From: Diphasiastrum complanatum
Lineage: Eukaryota > Streptophyta > Lycopodiopsida > Lycopodiales > Lycopodiaceae
Assembly: GCA_029204225.1 (NCBI GenBank)
Contig: CM055107.1
Coordinates: 49,879,489 to 49,943,488, forward strand
DNA: 64,000 nt
Direction: 5' to 3'
The first letter of the stretch is position 1; every line of letters begins with the position of its first letter. Positions 43,801 through 53,465 of this stretch are shown piece after piece. Below the pieces are notes generated by a model. The model had not been told where the DNA came from. It saw only the letters and a program-made list of their open reading frames with translations, and did not search any database. Made by a program: the position numbers and the translations under genes.

Positions 43801-45958
43801 CCTAGAAATACTCAGTTCCAATAAAGATATCTCAACCGAGAAATCTTACTACCTATGGGCAATTCTACAATTGCATTAATGGATTGATACTTGACTTCTT
43901 TTTGATCAAAAAGGTTGTTGCCAACTTTCCCACCCTTCTTCTGAAAGTTTTTAAATTTTGAGAAACAATGTTGTTTTACCTCCCTAGAGGCAACCGTAGT
44001 AGAATCATTGACTTCTGCAATACGTATAGCAACCTCTAACGACTATACCACATTACGGTTGGATTCATTTTATAATTTGTCAATACCCAATACAATTTGC
44101 AGCCTAGCTAGCATATTGGGTACCTTAGTTAACAAGTCCATAGTTTCTTTGACATATGTATCTTAGCTTCTATGTTCCATATCACATGCATTTGATTTAC
44201 AATGATTATCCAAATGATTAATAACCACAAGACATACAAAAAACTTTTTGAAAATCTATGAGTGGCTAGCTACAAGTGGAGTCCTACAACCAAGTCACTT
44301 TCTCTTGCAAAAAGATAAGGCTTAAAACTTTCTACTCTTTTAAGTATGGCTTGCAGGTTGAAGTAGCCATTTCATTGCTTGACCGGTCTTCCACTATCCC
44401 GATTCTCCACCTCATGTCCTTTACCTTCGAAAATTATCCAACCAAGTCAATACATTGATAGTTTCAAAAAACCAGCTTACCAGAACTTCGTAGTGTGGCA
44501 TCATGCACATGCTATAACTAAGTCAATAGGTGTCGCCGAAATCAAGACTCCTTCACCTCACCGACAAATGTGTTGACCTCCAAGCTCAACCATAGCTGCT
44601 TTTGGTTGTAAGAGCCACCTCCTATTCCAGTAAGTTGCTTAAGGACAACTCAACCCCAAATACCCCTAATTCCTTCACCCGATTACCTAAGTCCACTATT
44701 ATCACACTACTATGGGCCCAGCCTAGAATTGAGCACTAGAGTTCATAGGAGTGTGTTCTATAATAAGGTGGTGAATCAGAACTAAACATGTAGCTCCCAC
44801 TCATTCATGGTACAAAATCCCATGCTCACCCCCAAAGACAGCACCAGCATTGATGATCAGCCCACTAGGCAATAGTGCAATGGCCTGCCCAGGTACATAC
44901 CATCATATCCCATCCCACTAAGGGCATGTCTCTTCGAGTTCAAGTGATTATTGAGGGATCTCCTCAAATCATGCCAAAACTAACTAGAATGCCTCACCTT
45001 ATGCCCCTTATTTGTCTTATATAGCCAATTTCTAGAACTTAGACCAGGGTTACCACTCCATTTAAAACCTAACTATGAATGACACCTAAGGTTAACCACC
45101 ACTTAGAACCTAACCCCCCTCACTGAACTTCCCTAAACCCGACGCTACAGGCTAACTAAGCATAGTTAATCGGAGAAACAACAAAAGCCTCCTGGGAGTC
45201 GTGTTATGTATGTATTTGTGATTTTCTTCAAAAAAATACCCTCAGGCGCCCTCAAAACAGTATAAATAGAGCATCACATCGTCATTCTTCAGTTCATTTT
45301 TCTGGGATTCCTTAAAGTTCTTTGGAGACTCTTAAAGCAGTTCCTTTGGATGAGGGCTAAGACCTAATTGTGAATCAGCTTACTGTCAAAGATTTTAAAA
45401 CATCATCAGTTTGCTACCAGTTACAGGAATAACAACGGAAAAATTGAGCATTCACACCATTTCAGAAAATGTTTTGCTGAGAGCATATGGTATCACTTTA
45501 TGATTATTTTGATCTAAACCTCAAACAAAGTGATTATGCATGCCAACAGCTAGATCTGTGAATCGGTAACTTACAATGTAGTGGCATGTCAGTGTAAGGG
45601 TTTAATAGCCCACATATAAATATATCTAGCGTAGTACCTCACATAAAAAAAAAAGGCGTGCGATCTTCAGCCCTATTGTATTTTACAGCAAATGAAACTT
45701 TGCTTCTTTTAACTACTATTACGTCAGTAGAATCCAAATTTCTGAAAAGGAACTACGTCCAATGCTAAGTAGCTGTCACTAAAAGTGACTTACCTGCTCA
45801 TGAACATACGATTCGAGCTCTGGAAGAATATCAGGATTGTAGGGATTTAGGGCAACCAACTGTTCCATGGTTATGGTTTCCTCCACTGTGCCATGCTGCT
45901 GTTGCTGCTGCATCATTTCTCTCTCCGTCGCTTTAGTTGATCCTCTATCTCGCTGCAT
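37867..45958 (-). CDS. EIF3K: Eukaryotic translation initiation factor 3 subunit K, nine coding exons, intact
   Basis: eIF3k is the small non-core subunit of the cytosolic eIF3 complex, which binds the 40S ribosome during initiation. Exons (minus strand): 45958-45794, 40303-40247, 40026-39976, 39553-39491, 39206-39156, 38982-38916, 38613-38531, 38175-38083, 37977-37867. They sum to 741 nt, 246 residues plus TAG; Arabidopsis eIF3k has about 226. All introns are GT-AG, for example donor GTAAGT after exon 1 and acceptor TTTCCAG before exon 3. Landmarks: EQLVALNPYNPDILPELESY, SLDANLCLLRLYQFEP, FREFWDEAARNRDILEVVPG, FEQAIQGYAIHVLSL, NVEGLSLDKYLDHQV, PPNEHNHPVLKKN. The N-terminus has a Gln run (MMQQQQQHG) not seen in Arabidopsis. 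Met at 45958 is chosen because it gives an M-x-R-D start like Arabidopsis. Intron 1 (40304-45793, 5490 bp) is full of LTR debris; the others are 105-422 bp. Confidence 0.95.
40537..40893 (+). pseudogene. Copia 5' end relic: LTR end, primer-binding site, truncated gag
   Basis: TGGTATCAGAGC at 40656-40667 is a copia primer-binding site; the LTR end ...TTTTTGGCA is at 40655. The LTR start is unresolved (a TGTTAC at 40537 is possible). A gag ATG at 40782 gives MDSSSSSYFIEKLNRGNNHL then W-K-F-K-M-K, a standard copia gag start, with loss of similarity after about 26 codons and a stop at about 40893. It lies in eIF3k intron 1, antisense to the gene and about 350 bp upstream of exon 2. Confidence 0.75.
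41035..41660 (-). mobile_element. Old LTR-like direct repeat, left copy (eIF3k intron 1)
   Basis: Diverged copy of 44735-45175 in the same orientation. Matching anchors: GGCTCACCTCATAATCC (41478) with TGCCTCACCTTATGCCC (44990), AGTTACCACTCCAATAAAAC (41562) with GGTTACCACTCCATTTAAAAC (45048), and the CTAACTATAGTTAATC end (41639). The pair brackets a gypsy gag remnant, so they are probably LTRs of one old minus-strand gypsy element. Ends are approximate. Confidence 0.5.
41661..43256. other. Decayed interior of the intronic gypsy element
   Basis: Only short broken frames. One minus frame near 41777-41992 (SLERIKVYLIFLVSRLKA) has no recognised family. Confidence 0.35.
43262..43723 (+). mobile_element. 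Copia solo LTR, 462 bp, with perfect 5-bp target duplication
   Basis: It starts TGTTAGAAAT and ends TTTCCTACA. The 5-bp repeat GCTTT flanks both ends (43257-43261 and 43724-43728). It is related to the LTR at 62223-62723: shared CCCATAGGTTACTTTGAC near the start (reverse complement of 62675-62692) and the same TTTCCTACA end. A (CTT)n run lies at about 43639-43672. It is nested in the older intronic gypsy element of eIF3k intron 1. LTR-LTR recombination would have removed the interior. Confidence 0.9.
43745..44200 (-). pseudogene. Gypsy gag remnant in eIF3k intron 1
   Basis: Minus-strand frames give TMDLLTKVPNMLARLQIVLG, then SLEVAIRIAEVNDSTTVAS and KQHCFSKFKNFQKKGGKVG. L-E-[VE]-A-[IM]-x-[IA]-A-E-x-x-D with a following basic stretch is typical of the end of gypsy capsid proteins. 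Stops and shifts are present. It supports the reading of 41035-45175 as a gypsy element. Confidence 0.5.
44735..45175 (-). mobile_element. Old LTR-like direct repeat, right copy (eIF3k intron 1)
   Basis: Partner of 41035-41660 (see anchors there). With a minus-strand gag remnant between them this would be the 5' LTR. The region from here to exon 1 (45176-45793) is plain intron sequence without recognised features. Confidence 0.5.
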
Positions 45959-45959
45959 G

Positions 45960-46073
45960 TTGCGCTCTCTCTCCCTCTCTCGATCTCTCTCTCTCGATCG
46001 ATCGATCGATCGATCAAATGAAGGGTAAAACTACTTCTCTCTGAAAAATGTAGCCATATTGGTTAAACCCTAA
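45960..46073 (-). promoter_or_regulatory. eIF3k 5' leader and proximal promoter: GA-rich run, (GATC)n, telo-box
   Basis: Directly upstream of the eIF3k ATG the minus strand is GA-rich (about 45961-46000) and carries GATCGATCGATC repeats (about 45996-46015). AAACCCTAA at 46065-46073 is a telo-box, an element known from promoters of plant translation genes (for example EF1A and ribosomal proteins). A CCCAATTGGG palindrome with CCAAT lies at 46107-46116. No TATA box is evident at a fitting distance. Confidence 0.5.
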
Positions 46074-46574
46074 TAATTATAGGGTGTAGGCTAACATTGC
46101 CCTTCACCCAATTGGGTCACTCGAAAACTTTTGAGTTGCCAAGTGCACATGACATCTCCAAGTGAGGGTTAAGCATTCATCTCATGTAGTGAGCCGTGGT
46201 CTCCACGATTCGCCTCTTTGACTGGTTGGATCTAAGATTTTAGGTTTTGATTGGTCCGTTGAAGTTGTGTTGTCATTGGCAACTCAACTTACACATCAGT
46301 GAGTGCGTATTTTGAAGTTTGAACATGCATGAGTTGGCCTTAAGCAACAATGAGTTTTGTCACCTCACGTGCCACATGGCAACAACTCAGCTTTGCTATG
46401 AAACCCCGATGGCCCTTTTTTGAACTACGAACTAATCCTAGGCCTTCATATTTAATGAGGGACTTTTTCGAGCAACAAAGTGTAAATGGCCCTTGTTTGT
46501 CCTTGTTTGTGGGAGTAGTGTGTTACCCACTAGACTTCATGATCGTCATGGTTGTGCCATAATCCAAGTTGTTA
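46074..46574. other. eIF3k upstream region, no gene
   Basis: No coding signal beyond chance frames. It contains the CCAAT palindrome noted with the promoter. Confidence 0.5.
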
Positions 46575-46655
46575 ATCCATCGCGGTTGGCTCAGTTGGTT
46601 AGATTGGCATTCAAACTTTCTTTGGTCCCAAGATCCAGGCCCTTGGAAACCAAGA
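46575..46655 (+). ncRNA. tRNA-like sequence, probably a tRNA pseudogene or SINE head
   Basis: GCGGTTGGCTCAGTTGG followed by TTAGA matches the tRNA D-arm/A-box (TGGCTCAGTTGGTTAGA). About 35 bp later GGTCCCAAGATCCAGG is a degraded B-box (expected GGTTCGAATCC). No acceptor stem pairs well, so a functional tRNA is unlikely. A tRNA-derived SINE is the likely source, but no poly-A tail or flanking duplication was identified. Confidence 0.4.
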
Positions 46656-46989
46656 TGCATAGTCCAAGTTGTTCATGGGTGTTGTTTCCATTAATCTATC
46701 GTGGAATGTATATATATGAATCTGATGAGTGGATGGGTCGAACAATCGAATCAGAACGATCCTACTACCGCACGACAATGGTGGTTGACATATTCCCTCA
46801 GTGTGTGCACTACTACAATAGTAGGCGAACACAAATGGAGATTGCGCGGTTGTTTGCGAAAGTAGAAGAGTACATAGTCAGACAAGACAATAAGAGAGTC
46901 AGACAAAAAACGAAATAGCAAAACATACAATATTAACAAAGACTGAACGCAAAACCAAGACAGTAATTAATTCAGATTAATGTAATATA

Positions 46990-47140
46990 GGTCAGATTGG
47001 TGCTATGAGCACAAGCCAATAGCGGACGAAACCGCGTGCTCAAGAAGCTAACTCCGCTCTGTAAAAGTCATGAGCTTATTGCTGACAATTAATCTGAAAG
47101 AAAGAATCGATGCATGAAAGCATCTACTATGTCTAATCGC
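46990..47140 (-). mobile_element. Copia LTR fragment
   Basis: AGCGGACGAAACCGCGTGCTC at about 47023 and the following AGCTTATTGCTGACAA and AAGCATCTACT match 4269-4370 (AGCGGACGAAACTGTGTGTTC, ACCTATTATTGACAA, AGGCATCTACT) in the same orientation. A related but diverged LTR; borders unknown. Confidence 0.45.
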
Positions 47141-47969
47141 ATGATACATGGCATAATATTGATTACAGTTGAAAAGTGAAGATGATAATGTTTACAAGTT
47201 GAAAAGCAAGAGGATCAAGCCAAAAAAAGAAGAAATAAAATTGACCAAAATGGTTTCTCAAAATGTTTGAATATGTCTATGCATCTCATAAGTTGACAGC
47301 AGTAATGTTGTGGGAAAGGAGACAACTTCCTAGTGTGAATTTTGCCTTGATGACATCAATTTGATATGTGCAAAAGTCTAACATTATTGATCTTATACTG
47401 CAATTGTAAACAATACTTGATTAAAATCATTATCAGTTAGTAGGTTGTACTAGAAGCCGTACCACACACGTGTGGAGTCGGATTTTCTTAATTTGATCAT
47501 TTCTTGATTGCTCTTGATTGTAGAAGTCTAAATTGTCAATCTATATCAAGAAATTGGAGTCTAGTTTGCAATAGATAGATAGATCAATCAATCAATCACT
47601 CTTGGAGTCTTTTGTAGGCTCATTTATGGTCCAAGGTATTGTAGTTCAACAGACCAGCCCATTAAGCAATTTCATAAGTGTTCAAAAGCATGTACTCAAA
47701 GCATGGAGTATTTCATCCATATAGTTGATTGATTATGGTACAATCCTTTCCACTGATGGGAAGGTATGGGTGACAACTACGATACTGCTATTTCCAAAAT
47801 TTTGTGAGGCGGAGCAAAATAGTGTCATAATTCCATGAAGTTGAAATAGTCCACCTTCAAATGTAGAAATTAGAACCATTGAAGTGATGAAGATGAGGAG
47901 CTACCTATATGAGACATGATAACAGTATACAAATGGAACAAACTTAATCTTTCGATTTATTTGAGCTAT

Positions 47970-47981
47970 GCTCTGATACCA
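47970..47981 (-). other. Copia primer-binding site (initiator tRNA-Met)
   Basis: GCTCTGATACCA on the plus strand, followed two bases later by TGATGGGCAAGGG, a possible LTR edge reading rightward. It marks another minus-strand copia remnant; no gag frame is visible to its left (47141-47969). Confidence 0.65.
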
Positions 47982-47983
47982 AT

Positions 47984-48944
47984 CTGATGGGCAAGGGAGA
48001 TAGGAAGAACGAGAACGGAGAAGAGAGCAAGAATATTGCAGAACAACTCTCCCATTTTAATGGGCTACTAGGTGCAAAAATAGTCTAATAGACAGCTTAT
48101 GCTAAAGATAATCACAACTTTATTGTTCTGATTGCCCAACAGGATCTTAAAAATTAATTCATACTCTAAAACAAGAGTACAGTTCACCGAAGAGATTAGA
48201 GATGGCTTGTGTGTGGTACTACTGAAATCAGATTCAATGTGAAGTATAGTTCTGAAATAAATCGAAGAGCAGTGTGATCGCGAGTTCCTTGAGTGTCAAT
48301 CTGATCAGAAACTGAGGAGTCGTAGACGTCCATGTTCTGATTAGAGTGAGTAAACAAGTGCGATCAAACAACAATGAAAGTGTATTCAATCACAACAAGC
48401 ATTCATCTATGTTGTACATAGATAAAAACGTGCTGCTACTATATTACACTTAAGCACAATACAAATAGCAATGACAACCAAAAATTGACGGCATAATTGG
48501 GAGGCTCAAATAATGCGTCTCATGGATAGAGCAACCGCTAATCTGTGCTTGGACGATCTATTTATAGATTTCATATGTGTATTAATTACATTGTATGTCA
48601 TGTGCCAGATCCCAAACTAATAGCAATTACAATGGAAGTAAAACTAGAAGCAAGAAGAGAACAAGACATTCATGATAGCATATCAATAGAAAGCTAGAAA
48701 CATGGAGATCACAATGGAATCACATTAGCAATGAAAGAAAGAGTACAATCAATGGAAATGGAGCATTGATTCATGTGGATAGGGCACAGGAGACCTAGCA
48801 ATGGAGATCCCTATGACTCACATTCACAAGGAAGCTAGAAGCTCTCACTTGCAAATGAGCCAAAAGATTCACAAATTGATGTCTCTTGCCTAGTTATAGA
48901 CAATGCTCTCACTTAAATTAACTTAATTGGGGAATAGTTAGCCC
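47984..48944 (-). mobile_element. Probable copia LTR sequence, internal borders unclear
   Basis: It starts TGATGGGCAAGGGAGATAGG beside the primer-binding site at 47970. No coding signal. Where this LTR stops and the LTR ending at 49127 starts cannot be decided; no second copy or target duplication was found. Confidence 0.35.
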
Positions 48945-49127
48945 TTGTTAAGTATTATTTAAATTGTATTGGGCCCTTGTTGGCCTATTATCCTTATTAA
49001 TTACTTTGGAGGGCCTAAAGAGAGAACCGCCTTGTTCTTAAGGCTAATAGCTCCTTTTGGGCCTACAAAGCTTACAATGGATATTATATTGCCTTGAAAA
49101 ACACTGATGTACTAAAAGTACATGACA
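48945..49127 (-). mobile_element. End of the 3' LTR of a non-autonomous LTR element
   Basis: About 180 bp almost identical to 53295-53465: TAGTTAGCCCTTGTTA, GGGCCCTTGTTGG, ATTACTTTGGAGGGCC, AAGTACATGACA. The left copy has small extra pieces (for example AGTATTATTTAAATTG). On the minus strand it starts TGTCATGTACTTTTAG right after a polypurine tract. The outer part could not be matched to the right LTR. Confidence 0.7.
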
Positions 49128-49136
49128 CTCCCCCTA
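49128..49136 (-). other. Polypurine tract
   Basis: The minus strand reads GTAGGGGGAG immediately before the LTR start TGTCATG, the usual copia-type arrangement. It marks the element as minus-strand. Confidence 0.7.
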
Positions 49137-49425
49137 CTTAAACATTTTTGTCCTAAAAAATGAAGACGCTTGTTTGATCAGCTTGATCGCCTCGGTTAAG
49201 TAGTTATGATGGAGGATGTGTCGTCGTAAAAAAAAACTGCTTCATTACAAATCCAAAGCTGTCGAATTGAATCCATTTTGCTAGCTTCAGACTGTAATCC
49301 TTGTTCCCATGAAGAAAAAAAAATGACCGAAGAAGAGATGGATGAAACACCATATTGCTTTTTGACAATCAAATTACAATATCCTCGTTTGTCTGTTTCT
49401 TCGACATCGTAATAAATTGGATGAT

Positions 49426-51476
49426 CTATCCAATTCCTTTAGGATCATATTTTAGCATTGCATTTAGCTGTGCTGGTCTGAAGATTTTGTCATGTTGTTG
49501 GGTAGTCACTTTGTTGTTCAATCCAAATGCTTCAATGATAACCATAACCCTTGCATCTGAACTGTGAATATCCTGCATGAAAGAATTATTGGCATAATCA
49601 ATCCCCAACTTAGGGACTAATATGCTTTGATTGATCATCTCAAAAAATGATAAATGATATTCTGAATGGACATTCATTTCCAAAAACATCGAGTGAATAT
49701 GATGCTTGCAAAGAGTGAGGATATCTCTTTCACTCAAAGTCTCTACGGAAAATCGTTCGTAGATTACGTCATCATGTTCGAAAATATTGATATCTCCAAT
49801 ATTTTGAACCACAAACTGGAAATTGTGATATAATGGATCTTTGATTGTCTGTCCTGTCTTACTGTTAATCCCATTTCACAAGATGTTTTTGACAAGTTTT
49901 CTGGCTGAATGTGATGTGATAATTCTGATGATCTCAAGGAAGATAGGGTCCTTGAGTGATTTGCCTCATTGACAACTTCTTTGCCTGAATTGGCCCTTGT
50001 ACTGCTCAATTGAAGATCAATATTAAAAACAAAAATATTGTCCTCATAATCCTCCGCATCATGTTTGTTGTCCTCAGCTAATTTTTGATGTCCTTGCATT
50101 GACATTGTATTTGCAATTGGAATTTTCTGGGTTGATTCAAATTGGGAATTACATTTGTGTTGCCGATCTTGTGTACATTTCATAGCACTGCATAAATCTT
50201 GATTGTCTATTTCCCGTGAATTCAATGGGGAATCAAGAGCTGTTGATGAAGTTGGCTGATCCATCTGTTGAATAGGCTTTTCCATCATTGGTAACTGTTT
50301 TTCCTCGTCAAATTGCACTTCTGGTTCATCCTCTGATGATCTTGATGAAAAATCATCAGATTCACTTGAATTCGTTTCCTGCATTGGATCTTCCATACCA
50401 GACATTTCCTCTTGATCACTACCATTTTGATTCCCAAGCCATGATTGTAGCAAGTTCCCACTTCGGGATCAATATCAATGTGCTCTCCTTGATTTGAGTC
50501 TTGACTTCCACTATAAGATTGTTCATCATCCTCAAAATGTTGGATCTTTGAAGCTTCACCTCTTTGTTGGACATTTTGATGAACATTCGTTGGCACACCT
50601 CTGGCTGCTATAGATTGTTGTGCTCGTTGTTCCAACGTTCCCTTGTGATTTCCAAGTCTAACCGAATATCCATTATGACTATGTAATACTTGTTTTCCCT
50701 TGTCCATTTCAATTATCCGAACATCTTGAGAAGATGTTACATTTTGTGATGGAGACGATAGTTGGAATGATGTACATGGCTCATTACCTCTTTGATCAGC
50801 TCCCACAATTTTGTCTTGTTCACCAGATAGGCTAGCAAACAATCTTTCTCATTTCACCTCGTCAACTTGCCGATCTTGTTTCATTTTCTGCAACATTCCA
50901 ACTATTAGAATTTGTGTGGCCTACAATTTACTTAATATGTTCCCTTGTTGGTTCGAAACCTGCGGTTCTTCCATCACTTCTTCAGTAGGGGCTCAATTGT
51001 CCATTGAACAATAGTAATTATGGTCCACAATGGGTATGAGGACTAGCATTATTGATTGTGCTATTCTGTATGTAACGTTGCACTGGAGATGACGATTGTT
51101 CAAGTTGGCACGTAGAACTCATGTATTGCAATGCGTGCTCATCACCTTGTGAATTGCGATGATGTTTTGATTGTCGTGAATATAGCTCATCATCACTGTC
51201 ACTACTATAAAAACCACCATCAATATTAGATTGATTTGATTGGTGTAGCTCATGGTTTTTGTTTTGGTCAGAATAGTTTTCATCGTCACTCAAACAATCT
51301 CCATATGAGTTGTGTTGCTCATATTGATTTGAATGATTGTCATTGTGCTCCCCATACTGATAATATTGATATGAAATACCGTCATTTTGCTCCTCGTACT
51401 GATAATTACAATATGATTGGTCATCACATTCAGATTGATTATCAAATTCCACCTCATAATCAGAATCAGAATTCAT
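49426..51476 (-). pseudogene. Unrecognised acidic gene carried by the LTR element
   Basis: Four overlapping minus-strand frames make one broken gene. It starts MNSDSDYEVEFDNQSECDDQ (ATG at 51476), rich in Asp, Asn, Gln, Ser and Tyr with repeated YQYxExHND/NQYEQHN-like units. After a break it continues with Ser/Gln/Asp-rich sequence (HFEDDEQSYSGSQDSNQGE), an acidic Glu/Ser stretch (SSEDEPEVQFDEEKQLP), and ends in a more globular region, about 128 codons, with VIYERFSVETLSERDIL, HHIHSMFLEMNVHSEYHLSF and FGLNNKVTTQQHDKIF. Frameshifts lie near 51020-50840, 50450-50290 and 49800. No CCHC, protease, RT or integrase motif is seen. It could be a fast-evolving gag-like protein of a non-autonomous element or a captured host gene; I cannot decide. 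Confidence 0.5.
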
Positions 51477-52050
51477 TTTGACAAATCAAGGGAGAATATG
51501 AGTCTGTAAATTTATAAAGACCCTTATAGAAAAAATTGCGAAGTTTGATTTTTGCAAGGAAATAAGATCTTGACAGTTTCTCCACCCACTTAAAACTCAG
51601 AGTTCTACGATGAGTAAAACTGAGAATGGCAAAACCTAAAACACGTAAAATCTGACTCAAGAAAAGGGGTCTAAAGAAAAATAAATGAAAAAGTAATAAT
51701 TACAAAATTTTAATAAATTCTCATTGTCAGGCTCTTTGTTCAGATCACTTATCATTTTTATAGCACCGGAATCCGAATTCAAACAAAACAGTTATGTAAA
51801 GTTAAAGAATGAAAGTAAAGTTGAATTTAGACAACTTAAAATAAAGGGGTTCTTAAAAAAAATTATAAACTGGATCTATAAAGTTTGAAATCCATGAAAT
51901 GTTTTCGTGCTCTAAAAAATTGGAGGAACCTTAGGGAACTAAGAAGTTTTAGAGTAAATTTTTTAACGGCTGTCTATATGCTGCATTTGGGTGCTCGTGA
52001 AAGATTGTGGGCAACCTTAAATTTTTTTTTTGAGAAAACTGAATTTTTTT
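51477..52050. other. Spacer between the acidic gene and the GC-rich leader
   Basis: AT-rich, no coding signal. By position it is leader of the minus-strand element or an intron of its transcript. Confidence 0.35.
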
Positions 52051-52500
52051 TCAGGCAGGGAATAGGTAGAGAGAGAAAGAAGTCGACTGAAGGAGAGAGG
52101 AGTAGAGAGAGAGAGAGGGGTGAATTCGCAAGGAGGAGACAGAATTCGCGAGGAGGGACGGGGGGTGAATTCGCGAGGAGGGTGGGGGCATTCGTGAGGG
52201 AAGGGGGTTTGAATTCGCATGGGAATTGCGAGGAGGGTGGCGGTCAGGTGGATTCGCGAGGGAGAGGGGGAAAAATCTGATGAAATCGCGAAAATCGTGG
52301 ATGGATTCGCAGGTGCCAAGGAGATGAAATCGTGTGAATTCGCAGAGAAGGGAGGGCATAAATCGTGGATGGATTCGTGGATATACTCGCCCGTGAAGTC
52401 GTCAGTCCAGGACTCGTGGATCTGGGAACTCTCAAAAGGAGAAATCGCCATGAAAACTTCCGAGAAGGAATCGCCGGAGTACTTAGGTTTAGGGCTGGCC
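52051..52500. repeat. GC-rich degenerate minisatellite around GAATTCGCGAGGAGGG
   Basis: Units with GAATTCGC(G/A)AGGAGG recur near 52122, 52141, 52167, 52210 and 52230, followed by looser GGATTCGCGAGGG/GGATTCGCAGG copies and a duplicated AAATCGTGGATGGATTCG (52292 and 52361). AGAGAG runs precede it. Frames across it on both strands are compositional artefacts. It lies in the leader of the minus-strand LTR element and contrasts with the AT-rich surroundings. Confidence 0.7.
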
Positions 52501-52518
52501 GCGGGTAGGGTTAGGTCA

Positions 52519-53465
52519 TGATTCTAACAAAAATTTCAAAATGAAGAACTAAAAACAACTTCACAAGGAACTGGACTTCAAGAATGAAAAATTGAAGTGA
52601 TTCTCTCTCACCTGTAAATTTTTTTTCCAAAATTTTGGCAATTCTGACCCATCTCCACTAATTTGATCATAACTTTCACAAGATTAATCCAAATCAAACA
52701 AACTCAGTACCTCTGAAGAGCTAACAACAAGCTCTATTAGTGTCATCAGATCAATGATTGAATGTGATTTGATAGGTCGAATTAACCACAGAACAGGTCT
52801 GAAATTTTTGAAGAAAGAAAACTACCAAAACTAGAGCTAGGAATCAAGAATTGTCATAACTTTTTGGATACTTATTAAATGACCTGCCATATGGATCAGA
52901 TCAAAGCTAAAACAATGCTCTAAAATCATATGGAAAGAAACTTGAAATAAAAACTCAAATCAAATCTGAAAAATTCAAATCAAGTGAAAGCAAAATTCTA
53001 GTCACCTATTTTGACAGCTTTTGGAAAAAGTGCAATAACTTTTGCATCACTTATCCGAATGGCTTGAAAATTGGTGCAAATTAAAGCTGAAAGAAAGCTC
53101 TACAAACCTATGGAATCACATTAGAAATGAAAAATGAAATTGAGTGCTAAAAATTTGTCTGAACAAAACTGAAAAATTCAAAGTTAAAAATTAGCAAAAA
53201 GAAAACTACAAAAACAATAAACTCATCAAATCTAATGGAATTCTCATAGAATAATCATGAATCATGGATCTATGCTCTTAACTATCTTGAGGGATAGTTA
53301 GCCCTTGTTAATTGGGCCCTTGTTGGTCTATTATCCTTATTAATTACTTTGGAGGGCCTAAAGAGGGAACCGCCTTGTTCTTAAGGCTAATAGCTCCTTT
53401 TTGGCCTACAAAGCTTACAATGGATATTGCCTTGAAAAACACCGATGTACTAAAAGTACATGACA
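52519..53465 (-). mobile_element. 5' LTR of the non-autonomous element
   Basis: The right end (53295-53465, ending AAGTACATGACA) matches the 3' LTR end at 49127 and gives the outer border; the next bases are CTGAA. The inner border at TGATTCTAAC (52519) is only a guess, because no standard primer-binding site follows on the minus strand. Shared words such as GGAATCACATTAG (53109 and 48718) suggest that more of the two LTRs is homologous but diverged. Confidence 0.5.

Noticed and set aside
46575-46655. Functional tRNA gene
   Set aside because: The A-box is good but the B-box is degraded and no acceptor stem forms, so only a tRNA-like relic is supported.
47984-49127. A single complete LTR from 47984 to 49127
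   Set aside because: The left edge goes with a copia primer site at 47970 and the right edge with a polypurine tract at 49128, which cannot both belong to one LTR of one element; at least two elements are joined here.
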